Source of the DNA: Paraspadella gotoi
Lineage: Eukaryota; Chaetognatha
Reading direction: 5' to 3'
DNA length: 64,000 nucleotides
NCBI GenBank assembly: GCA_051294375.1
Contig: CM119266.1
Location: forward strand, 7,085,431 to 7,149,430
Below are positions 42,601 to 52,853 of the stretch, piece by piece. Each line of letters opens with the position of its first letter. Position 1 is the stretch's first letter. The notes below the pieces were generated by a model. That model saw only the letters and a program-made list of their open reading frames with translations, made no database searches and was not told the DNA's origin. The translations under genes were made by a program, and so were the position numbers.

Positions 42601-42872
42601 TTCTACTAATCTCCTCTTGTGAAAAAGTGTAATAATTGTAATACAGGTGCGCATAAAAACGTCAAACGAAAAAAAGTCCAACTTCAATTTGTGGGGTTCT
42701 CTTCCGAAGTATCATGTGACTTACCTCAGTGGAGTTTTTTCATTGCATTACAGGGTCCGCCCATTGGTTCAATCAATTATGAAAATATAAAATGGTACAA
42801 AAAGAAATTAGAAACGCTTGCAGGCACTATCTACACGGTAACGCATTCGTCAAGTACGTCTTCAGAGGCGTT

Positions 42873-43826
42873 CCGTTGACTATGACGACCAATAAAGTCA
42901 CCGACTCATTAGACGACGAGGAAGACAACGAGGCGGACGAATCTCGATTCTCCTTCGAAGAAACGGTCGGCGCATCGTCCGAAGAAGCGACGCCGAAGTC
43001 ACCCGCCGCATCCGCCTCCGCCGCCACCGCCCCATCGGCGGAAGCCTCTCCGCTCCCTCCTCTCCTACCTTCGTCTGTCAATTTTGCGGAACTACTTTCG
43101 ATTCCTTTCAATCCTTTCAATCCTTTCAATCCTTTCCTTTCAATCCTTTCCTTTCCTAACACATCAAAAGCTCGTGGACCGTTCCCCACGCTCGGAATCT
43201 CCTCTCAAGTTTTGTCTCAAAAAATAATTGCGAATTCACAAGTAAAAAGATCATCGCGAACGCGTGAAATGAGAGCATTGCAACAAGTCCAAACACGTCC
43301 ACTTTCCGCAGCATAGTGCCTTTCCTCAAACACCTTCAACGCAGTACCACTTGTGCGACGCCCTTTCTGCTGCCAGAAGGCGTGGGCGAAACATTCCAAG
43401 GAGATCCACCGAGACGCTCGTCCGGTCAAATGTCCTTATTGCTACCGCCGTTTCCTTTTCGATTGTAACTATCGCGGTTTCTGTGTAGAAGAAGCATAGA
43501 ATATAATATAACGTAAAAATGTAATCAAGTAAAAGTGATACAAGAACGAAGTAAAACTGTAAAACAAAATGAGGCACAAATCATGAATAAGTCACGTACT
43601 ATATCGTTAACATAATAGTAAAGGTTCACCTCAAATTCTTTCACCGCGGAATCAACTTCCCTTGCCCAGTTTGCGGTCGAAAGTTTCCGCGCCTCGACGA
43701 CATGAGACGTCATATCAACAACGTGCATGAAAAGGGGGAGCATGATGCGGGAGGAGGCGAAGGAGGTGATACTGTCGCAGATGCTAATTGGGATGAAGAT
43801 CAAGATGTTCAATCGCCAGTTTAAAT
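42873..43826 (+). pseudogene. Decayed C2H2 zinc-finger gene
   Basis: An ATG at 42884 opens an acidic, Ser/Ala-rich frame. Within the same exon a finger (CQFCGTTFDSFQSF...LTHQKL) appears only in another frame and is split by an expanded TTTCAATCC microsatellite (about 43095-43155). Around 43320-43480 a second finger shows CDALSAA in one frame and KAWAKHSKEIHRDARPVKCP in the next, so one or two bases are missing, and the first Cys is a Tyr codon (TAC). A third finger (CPYCYRRFLF) is cut off from its His pair. The last finger, 43630-43826, is intact: CPVCGRKFPRLDDMRRHINN-VH, followed by an acidic tail and TAA. Several independent lesions indicate a pseudogene. An unusual multi-exon structure or a recent assembly error is the alternative. 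Confidence 0.55.
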
Positions 43827-44166
43827 TATATCGTTTTTGCTATTTCAAGTACGAAGAAAGTATCTTGTCAAAATATATTTATAATGATTATCGACATCTT
43901 TTTCACTTTATTTTCCATGCCATCTAAATTATCTACATTTATCGTTTTATTTATTATTCGTTGTTAAATTTTGGATTTAGTTAATTGCAAAGAGCGCATT
44001 GTTGTTTTTAAGCAATTCTAAACGGTTATCATTGTTCCAATCGTTGCACAGAAAAACGAATCCCTACTGAGTGATGGCCGATTTTCGCGCGAAACTCTCT
44101 CACTTTTTCACGTGACCAACTCTCTCTCTCGCTCTTCTTCACCCAAAGTCGCCTGGAACGGAACTA

Positions 44167-45219
44167 ATGGAGGAGGACGTGGCCTCCTTGAAGGAGGAGC
44201 TCGCCCTTTGGAAGAGGCGAGCCGAGGAGCATAAGCAGAACTACGAGGATGCGCAGGTGGAGTTGGAGGAATACCAGGTCTCCAGCCGGGAACTGGAGGC
44301 GGAGCTGGAGGCCCAGCTGGAGCAGGCCGAGACTAAAGTGCGGGAACTGACGTCGGCCAACCAGCGGCTGCAAATGGACAACGAGTCGGCGCACGAGAAG
44401 CTGCAGGACCTGCAGGCGGAGACGCATCGGCAGATCAACTCCCTTGCCGACGACCTCGGCGCCGTCACCAAATCCAAAGACGAACTGCTGTCCTACATCC
44501 GTGAGCTGGAGCACGCCAACGACTCGCTGGAGAATTCCAAGCGACAGACCATCTCCACGCTGGAGGACTTCGAGGCGCGCCTTAATCAGGCGCTCGAGCG
44601 CAACGCCTACCTCGAGAACGAGTTGGAGGAAAAGGATCAGCTCCACGCAACGATCCAGCGGCTCAAGGACGAGTCGAGGGACCTCCGTCTCGAGATGAGC
44701 CTAAAGACTCGCAGCCCCAGCGGCGGAAGCGTCGCCGGCGCTGCCGGTCATACATCCCGGGGAGAATCTTTCCGCGACGACGACGCCGCAGCCGTCGCCG
44801 CGGGATCCGCCGCGTCCCCGCGATCTTCTCTTCTTCTCAACGGCAACCACGATCCCTTGCGACGCCGTTCGACGCCGTCCCCGATTCCGCCGACGACGCC
44901 GCGGTCCCCTGGTGCCATCCACGGCACCGCTTTCCCCGCCGGCGACGGCCTGACCCCAACGGCGAGGATAACGGCGCTGAACATCGTGGGCGATCTGCTG
45001 CGGAAGGTCGGTTCGCTCGAGTCCAAGTTGGCCTCTTGTCGCTCGACAACGACTATGACTCCGACGTCGCCGATGATCGTCGACGGTCCGAGACCCAGAC
45101 CAAACACCGTCGCCGAATTCGGCCAAACCCCCGCTTCCGCCCCCTCAGTTTCGAGGCCCCGCGCCAACGCCATCAGCGCTCCCGTTCCCATGGCAACCAC
45201 ATTCGAAAATTACGTCTGA
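44167..45219 (+). CDS. NDE1: NudE/NDE1 dynein regulator, intronless (350 aa)
   Basis: Single uninterrupted frame. Residues 1-175 form a coiled coil (EELALWKRRAEEHKQNYEDA ... NSLADDLGAVTKSKDELLSY), the part that in NDE1/NDEL1 dimerises and binds LIS1 and dynein. The C-terminal NUDE domain carries the family hallmark ARITALNIVGDLLRKVGSLE then SKLASCR (about 270-296), preceded and followed by Ser/Pro-rich linkers. It works with LIS1 on cytoplasmic dynein in nuclear migration and mitosis. Animal NDE1 genes are usually multi-exon, and every neighbour here of similar size is split, so absence of introns suggests a retrocopy or wholesale intron loss. The protein is intact, so the copy is probably functional. 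AATAAA at about 45530 is a likely poly(A) signal. Confidence 0.93.
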   Translation: MEEDVASLKEELALWKRRAEEHKQNYEDAQVELEEYQVSSRELEAELEAQLEQAETKVRELTSANQRLQMDNESAHEKLQDLQAETHRQINSLADDLGAVTKSKDELLSYIRELEHANDSLENSKRQTISTLEDFEARLNQALERNAYLENELEEKDQLHATIQRLKDESRDLRLEMSLKTRSPSGGSVAGAAGHTSRGESFRDDDAAAVAAGSAASPRSSLLLNGNHDPLRRRSTPSPIPPTTPRSPGAIHGTAFPAGDGLTPTARITALNIVGDLLRKVGSLESKLASCRSTTTMTPTSPMIVDGPRPRPNTVAEFGQTPASAPSVSRPRANAISAPVPMATTFENYV

Positions 45220-45842
45220 GATGTTTGTCAAGTCGACGAGTTTTTCTCAACTTTCTTTTTTCTTCGCTCTTCCTTTTTATCTTTATTCTCAGTAGTATTT
45301 CTCTTTTATTATTCTCCTTAATTGACAATTCTGACTTTTTTTTTATGTGGTCAGCCATTGACAATTTTAACGAAATCAATTTGACCTCAAGGATTATAAA
45401 TTGAAATACTTTAACGAAATGCTTTCGAATTTAATCAACAGCATTCGGCATGAATTTCATTTTTTTTTTCTTATTTTGTTTTGTTTTGTTTAGACGAGTT
45501 TTTCTCGCATACGAATTAAATCCTTCCAAAAATAAAACTTGTCCAATTTCTTTTTGTCCTGTTGTCCCAATTAATTTCCCACCCTTTCCCTAACCAAAAA
45601 AAAAAAAAAAACGCCCACCGTTTTGCCATCCGTTGATCGGCCAAATACCTCCGCGCGATTCTGTACTTCAAACGATTTCAGTTTTTCTTTCAGCTTTGAT
45701 TACAAACAATTACAATTAAGAAAAACTACACTCGGGTTACTCATGCTCTAACTCTGTAAACGATGCGCATTTGATTCGACGCGTATTTTGCTTTTGATTT
45801 GATCCAAAGTTAATTTCCCCTCTTAATAATTTTTTATCTAAA
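45220..45842. other. NDE1 3' UTR and intergenic spacer
   Basis: T-rich sequence with a poly(A) signal (CAAAAATAAAAC, about 45530) and a run of A at 45597-45611. No gene is seen. Confidence 0.45.
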
Positions 45843-48800
45843 ATGCCTCGAACCTCCAGAAGATCGGTGCTTGCCGCCAATGGTGAGTCCGAGATAATTC
45901 TAATCTTATATTAGTAATTTTAGTACCATATACTAGGAATAAATTTAAAAGTATCCTACTCCCTTCTGTCAAATTATAAACGTAATTCCCTCCTCTCAGG
46001 CACCAAAGATGCGACGCCCGACGCCGCGAGCGACTGCGTCGACAACGCCGTCGCCGAGGAGGCATCCACAGACGCCGCGGCGACGAGAGGAAGGCCGACG
46101 AAGAGAAACGCCAAGTCCGCCGTCGGTGAGAAATATTGAATGACTTTTGTTTTGATTTGCTATGTTAATAATTTCATTTACCTACATATTTACTATGTAT
46201 TTATCCATTTTTCCATGGAATTACTTACGATCTTGTATCCTCCCCTCCCGCCCGTTTTCCCCTCCCGAGCAGAATCCGCCCCGGCCAAAGAGGGTTCCGT
46301 AGACAATAAGGGTTCTAATAAGAAGGGCAGCGTCAGTAAGAAGGGTAAGGGTAGCGGTAAGACCAGATCCTCTTCCTCCTCCTCGTCTTCCTCGTCCTCT
46401 TCCTCCTCCTCCTCTCGAGAGAGGGGCGGCGGCGGCGGCAAGGCACGCGGGCGCGGCGCCGGGCGCGGAGGAGCGGGAGGACGTGGCGGAAAGGGTCGCG
46501 GAGGAGGCCCCGCAAGTGGGCGTGGTCGTCGAGCGGCGTCAGAATCGAGTTCGGGATCGCGAAGTTGTTCGTCGGGATCCTCTTCGGGATCGTCCTCATC
46601 CTCTTCCGAAGACGAAGGCGCCGGAAAATCCAAAAAGGGCGCCGCCGAAGCCAAAAAGAAAGCGGTCTCGAAAAAGAACGGGAGAGCGGCGCCGACGCCA
46701 AAGAAAGCCAAACCGGCGCCGGGAGAGAAGGTCGGGAGACGAGGAGGCGCGGCGAAGGAGGAGAAAGGTGACGCCGATGTCAAGGATAAAGGAGACGCCG
46801 AGATGGAAAAGAACACCGAGAATGCAGCGGCGCCGACTCAAGCTGAAAAACCGGCGCCTAAACAGACGGAAAAACAAACGACGCAAAATAATAAAGGGAA
46901 CGATGGAGCAGTGTCGCAGAAGGTGAGAAAAGTGGAGTGGCGAGAAAAGTTGGACCTTGAAAAAATGATTAAATGGTTGCCTTCCCAACTCTTCCCTTCC
47001 TCTTTTTCGGCTTCCGACGCAGCAAGGAGAATCTGACGTTTTCACTCGTCTTCGTCAAGGACAAGACATCAAGGAAATCGGGGCCGACGCCGAGGAACTC
47101 TTGGCTCAATGCGGCGTCGTCTTATCTCTCGTTCAGGTCCGGGGGAGAGTCTTGCGTCTCTTTTCTTTTTTCATATCTCATTCTTTTTTTCTTTCTTTCT
47201 TCCTTAATTATTCTGAATTTTTTAATTTTTTAATTTTTTGCTGTGGATTTGCACATGAGTGGCGTTGTCGTCGTCGTTGTTGTCGTTGGCGTCGTCTTTT
47301 TGATGATTAAATTTGGGTGTATGAAGCTGAAAATTTATATACAGCCTCTCATCATCGAGGTTCTTGAAATTGGGTGAGGACAGTTATTAAATATGTTTTG
47401 TTTACGTTTTATCAAAACAAACAAATTTTCTCTCTTTTATTTTTATGTTTCCTTCTCTCTCTCTTTTTTCTCTTTTAATTATATGTAGCTCTCTCTCTCT
47501 CTCTTTTCTATGTATATGAATTAAATCCTTACCCCGTTTCCTCCCCCAGTTGAAGCAACCGGATCTTTACGACCGCATGAAGGAAGTGAAGCTGCTCGTG
47601 AGCGAGAAGCGAGTAGAGAATGTGGAGCTGCTGCAACAGGAGTTGGATCTGCTCCACCAGGGGCTGAAGGAGGAGGCGGCGAAGGGAGGGTCTTCGGCCA
47701 AGGCCCGGCGACGCACTCGCGCCCTCGCCGAGGAGGCCAAACCGCCCCCCTCCGAGGCGAAGGGGGAGGAGGAGGGGCCGGACGGGGAGGCCCAGGCGAC
47801 CCGCGGAGGCGAGAAGGAGGATGGAGGTGGGGACGAGGGGGGGAAGGGAGAGAAAGGGGGTCAAGGGGCTAAAGGTTTAGAAAAGGGCGAGGAAGCTAGG
47901 TCTCTTGAGGGCGGGGTTGAGAGCGCCGGGGCGCCGACTCCGAAGAAGGCGGCGGCGGCGCCACCGACGTCGGCCACGCCAAAAGCGGCGCTACGACGCG
48001 GGAGGAGGAACGCCGATGAGGAACAACGCCGCGACGCCGGGTGAGAGAAAGTTTTCAATGGGAATTGAGAGTTTTTAAGTGAGAGCTTTGCGAAATGTTT
48101 AGACCTTTCGTGCCCATTTTTTTTTGTCCCTAGGTCTACGGACGCCGTCACTGAGGGAACGCCGGAAGTCAATGATGACGCCGCCAACGAGACGGTATGG
48201 TCTCCTCTAATGGAAAGTCGGAAGCACCTCTTTCGCTTATAACAATTTCAACCCTTCATTCTCCGTTTTCAGCCCAAAGATGACGCTACAGTCGCAGCTC
48301 CCAAAACCTCCGACGTTTCGATCTCTTCCGCCGTCGATAACGACAAAGAAGACGCCAGCGAAGGTAAATTATACTATAATATATATGTGTATTTGTAGTT
48401 TTTGTAAAAGTGTTTAAAAATATAAACAATGAAAAGCCCGCTCTTCATATTATTCAAATTAATATATCTAATATTTTTTTCCTTTGCAGAATCCCCGGCG
48501 CCACCAGAAGTCAAGCCTCAGCCAAAGTGCGTCCTTTTTCTCTTTTTAAAATGTTTTTCTTTTTTCCTCTTTTTATTTCTTTCCCATTTTCCCTTAATTA
48601 ACTTGTTATTATCTCGTCCTCGTCTCCTCTTCCCCCCTCGTCCAGACATCGCAAACGGAAGTGGGGATCCACGTCGGCTGTCGGGAAGGCAGACGGAGCC
48701 GAAGAGGCGGGCAAAGCCGCTGCCCTCAAACGCTCCGCCTCGAAGGCTATCGATTCTGGTAAGTAAAGAGGCCGGGTAGACGGGAGGAGTCTTTTAGTCC

Positions 48801-51515
48801 CATATAGACTATATTATAGCCTCACGTTTCATCTCATTTAATCTTCTAAGATCTTCTATGATCTTTTTTCCCAGATCTTCTCAAAAATCTCATCCCCGAC
48901 ATCGCGACGGCGTCCCTCCCTCCTCTCCCGGCTTCCGCCATCTCCAACACTGGCGCCGCCCTCGCCGCCTCCGTCGCTGAGGCCAACGGCGCCAAGCTCG
49001 GACCTTCCGGACTTCTCATTCAGGTACTTTTAAGTGTGAGGAGGTCCGTGCGGGGGGGCTCTGGGTAATAAGTCTTTCTGAAATTCTAATGGTCAATCGG
49101 CACTTTATTTTTAGTTTTTATATTGCTTTGGCAATTGGCATCTGTAAGAGGTGATAAATAGTCCTAAATAACGAATATTTAGCTTCACAAACGTCCCTAT
49201 TTATCTAATTTGATTTTTAATAACGTATTAAAAACGTTTTCGCCCTTTTCAGCCGGAATCGGCGACCGTGGCGGATCTGCTGGAAATCTCCGCGCCATCG
49301 ATGGACACTCTGGAGAACGAGGAGGAAGAGGAGGAGGCGGGAGGATCGGCGGAGGTGGATTCGGACGAAGAAAGGAAGAGGGAGATGAAGGGCATTCGTA
49401 GGACGGTCATCAGGGTGAGTTCGTAGCTGGATTTTATTTATAATTATTATAATTATAATATTTTATCATTTATTAATGCTTCGCAGGGATCGGAGGACGG
49501 AGAAACGGGCGAGGAGGAGAAAGGAGACGAGAAGGAGAACGAGGACGTCGCCGTGGGGGAGAAGAGGAGGAAGGTGGTTGAGGGATCGAGGGAGAGAAAG
49601 AGGAGCCGAATCGAGAGCGGGGACGATAGAGAGGTGAGTCTACATATGGTGAGGACGATGGAGAAGTGAGTCGATCGACGAAAGAACCTAACACTTAACC
49701 CATGACCCCTCTCAGGTGGTTGACGAGCGGCTCGCGGTGCACCGGGCTCTGGGCCACAAGGAGTCTTCGGACGTCGACGCCGCCGTCGAAAAGACTCCGA
49801 CGTCGATGAAAAAGAGGACGTCGATGGGATTGCTTCTCTCCGACGAACCGCTGGCCAGGTTTGGTTAAAAAGATATTTAATTGTATGAATTGTTTAAATT
49901 TTTTTTAATGAATATTATTAATAATCTTTGGTAGAAAAAAGCGAGAGCCGAGCCCAGCGCGTTACCCAGTTTCGAACATCATTCACATCAGAGGCCTGAC
50001 AAGACCTTTCACGATTCCTCAGCTGCAGGTAAGGCAGATTTAATTCTGTAACTTTTTAATAGAAGCAAAAATAAACTTTCTTTTTTCTCCAGACTTTGCT
50101 GAGTCGCACGGGCACAACGAAGTCCGACGAATTTTGGATCGACAAAATCAAGAGTCATTGCCTCGTGGTGGTAAGTTTATATCTAAAAATACTTAAAAAA
50201 CATACTTGAATTTAAAAAAAAAGAAGGTAAATCATTACCGTTCCTTCTGCAGTACGAGACAGAAGACGAAGCGACAGCCACTCGGGCGGCGTTGCACGGA
50301 ACTCAATGGCCGGCGTCCAACCCTAAGACGCTCAGCGTCGACTTCTCAACACCTGACAAACTCCGGCGCCAACAAGCATCCGAGGAATCCGCGCCTGGTA
50401 TGTCGTCGTTTGAGTCGGGTCCCCGAAAAAATAATATTGGTCTTAGTGTTTGTTTAATCCTGTCTAATAGTGTCTATTCTTTGCCTTGACACAGGCTACA
50501 GAAAGGAGGCGCCTCCGGAGCCGCAAAGAGAAGTTACGCGCAATCGAAGCGTGGAACGCGTCGCCCCGCGCGCCAAGGAAGGTCGGGGCAGGGATGAGCC
50601 CAGCAGGAGCAGAGAACGTCGACCCAGCAATAAGGTAAGTTGGGTTAGTTATCCAAATCCTCTTTTTGAACAATTTCCTCTATCTTGCACTTTCCTAATC
50701 CTATTGACTATTATCTACCAGGATCGCGAGCGCAAAGAACCGCGCCAACGCTCTCCTCCACCCGTGCGCGAATGGGACCGTGACAAGATCCGTCAGTCTC
50801 GATCTCCGACTCCCGTTGGCCGCAACGCACACGCGCGAGACACGCCGCCCCGTCGTGGACGTAGCCCCGCCGACCACAGGAGAAGCCCCAGGGCCGGTGA
50901 GTATGGAATTGAGAAAGTGAGGGTTAACATCAACTTTTATTATTTGGTTATATTTATATTTCTTTAGAACGCCGAGAGAGGCGCCGCAGCAGCGCCACCC
51001 GGGAGCCGGCTCCGGCGTCGGCGCCGCCGCAGGAAGAGGAACCCGCCAAGCTGCTTGACAACCTCTTCAACAAGACGAAGGCGCAGCCGCACATTTACTG
51101 GTTGCCTCTCACCGACCAACAGGCGAGTTGGGTGGTTTTGTCGTATTACGATCAGTAACTAGTTTTAATAAACGTTTATTTTTTCAAATGATAAATATTT
51201 TAGTATGTAAATGAGTGTTTTGGATCATTCAGGTGGTGGAACGAATGGCTGAGCGCGAACGGCGTCGTTTGGAGAGGATGAAGGCGAGGGAGGAGAAGGA
51301 GAAAGAGGCGGAGAAGAATGAGAGGAAGAAGAGGGAAGAAGAAGAGAAAAGGAGGGAGGAGAGAAGGAAGGTGAGGATTTGAAGAAAGGAAAATGTTAAT
51401 TGCAGTTGACAATTGTTAATCGATCGTGATTTTTCTCTTTGTAAAGACGGACGATACCTCGCGTTCTCGCGCCCGACGCGACTCTCGCTCTCGCTCTCGC
51501 GATCGCCGTCGCTAG
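45843..51515 (+). CDS. ACIN1: Acinus (ACIN1), 21 exons (1105 aa)
   Basis: Exons: 45843-45882, 46000-46125, 46273-46922, 47023-47136, 47550-48040, 48134-48194, 48273-48363, 48490-48526, 48646-48758, 48875-49023, 49253-49414, 49487-49633, 49716-49858, 49935-50028, 50093-50170, 50253-50397, 50495-50634, 50722-50896, 50968-51122, 51233-51370, 51447-51515. All phases close. The RRM-like region (about 765-845) reads [39 protein letters not shown] and [20 protein letters not shown]; the RNPS1/SAP18-binding motif is [20 protein letters not shown], followed by a charged helix and an RS tail. KHRKRKWGS is also conserved. Acinus scaffolds the ASAP/PSAP complexes on the exon junction complex. The N-terminal half has a 16-residue Ser run, Gly/Arg repeats and a helical segment (about 272-350); no SAP domain is visible. 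The exon ending at 51122 uses a GC donor. Confidence 0.9.
47235..47510 (+). mobile_element. MITE family M1, truncated copy 3
   Basis: It matches the left and central part of 29174-29997 (ATGAAGCTGAAAATTTATAT, ACGTTTTATCAAAACAAACA), then ends in the CT-rich tract without the right terminal repeat. It sits in the Acinus intron 47137-47549 and ends about 40 bp before the acceptor, so its CT tract adjoins the splice site. Confidence 0.7.
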
Positions 51516-51732
51516 AGAGAAACGTCCTCTCTCTCTATCTCTCTCTTCCCCCCCTCGACGCGTCCCCTTTTATCTATGCCCCGCGCGCGCGCGCTTTTCT
51601 TCGTTCGCGCGTCTCGCCGATCGAAGCCGACGCTTCCTTTTGATTTTTGCCTTTGTTGTTCTTTTCTTTATTCGTCGTCATCATTCGTCGACTCTAGAAT
51701 CTTCGCAGTTGATTTTCTCGAACCAGGTTACA

Positions 51733-51738
51733 AATAAA
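51733..51738 (+). terminator. Poly(A) signal, Acinus
   Basis: AATAAA about 220 bases past the Acinus stop codon. Confidence 0.5.
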
Positions 51739-52853
51739 AGTTGAAATTTCGAGATAACTTCATTTTTTGAGGGGTCTGTTTTTATTGATGTTAGCGTCTG
51801 ATATAGAAGTTTATTCAATAGTCCCCCGTCCCCACTTGTATAATTTGAGTTAGCCGCCTGCATTTTTGTTTCTTTTTAAGGCCGATACATTTTCTCGTTT
51901 TTTTTTTAACTTTCTATGCGGCCTTTCATTTGAAGCTTCGGTCATTTTTACAGGTGGATCCGAAAATGTTCATAGGTTGCCATGAAATTCCCCCAAAAAA
52001 ATGTGCTGAAAAAACGAGGGGAACCTTCATTATCGGCCTCGCAGCTTGTAAATAGATATGTATTTTAATGAAAGGTATGATCGCCTAAAATTAAAAAATC
52101 CAATTTTCAGGAGGATTCTCGGTGAGTAAATAAGGTATTTTTTGTCATTTAAATTTCGTTTCTCTGTAAAGCGTTTTCATTCCATGAAAACATATTCACA
52201 AACTTAATAAGTAATTATCCATTTTTAATTTTGTTGACTTTCTTTTACGTTCGTCTTTTTGTTTCTATGAATAACTGTTTTTGTTTAAAAAAATTAAAGA
52301 ATTGAATAACTATATTGTTTTTTATGTATTTCGCGGGACTTTCGTATTAGTTTATAAGTGAAAAATCTAAAAACAAAGCTAGTTACTCTTGGTAAACCTA
52401 TCGCAGAAACGCTTCACGGTTTGTTGAAGTTTAAATGACTATAAATAATATTACTATAAATCTCTAACAACCTACACACTCCCCGAAAAGACAATTGTTT
52501 GATCAATTTCCACCTTCTGCTGGTAGAAGCAAATATTCAAGGCTTTGCGGTTATAACGTAAATTGTTACAACCAATACATACATATAACGGTAGTTTTCA
52601 AAAAAATTGTCATTTGTTTCCTCATTGTAAAAAGTTATTATTTTGTGACCTCAAGGCTCAAATGAGATCGATTCTTTTCTTTTGCGATCCTTATCGCTTT
52701 ATTTCGGGACAGATCAGTTTTCGTACCAAGAAATGATAAGGAAGTGAAGACGACCAGAGATAAGGAACTAAGGTCTACGGGAGATGCATAGACTGCGTCA
52801 CTGTCGGATGTAAAGAATTAAAATCTCCCGTTTTGCTTCATCCCAACAAAAAA
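51739..52853. other. Intergenic region Acinus-OSTM1
   Basis: AT-rich, with no exon-like or repeat-like structure recognised on either strand. Confidence 0.4.

Noticed and set aside
46193-46816. 207-codon antisense frame over Acinus exon 3
   Set aside because: Low-complexity mirror of the Ser/Gly/Arg-rich coding strand.
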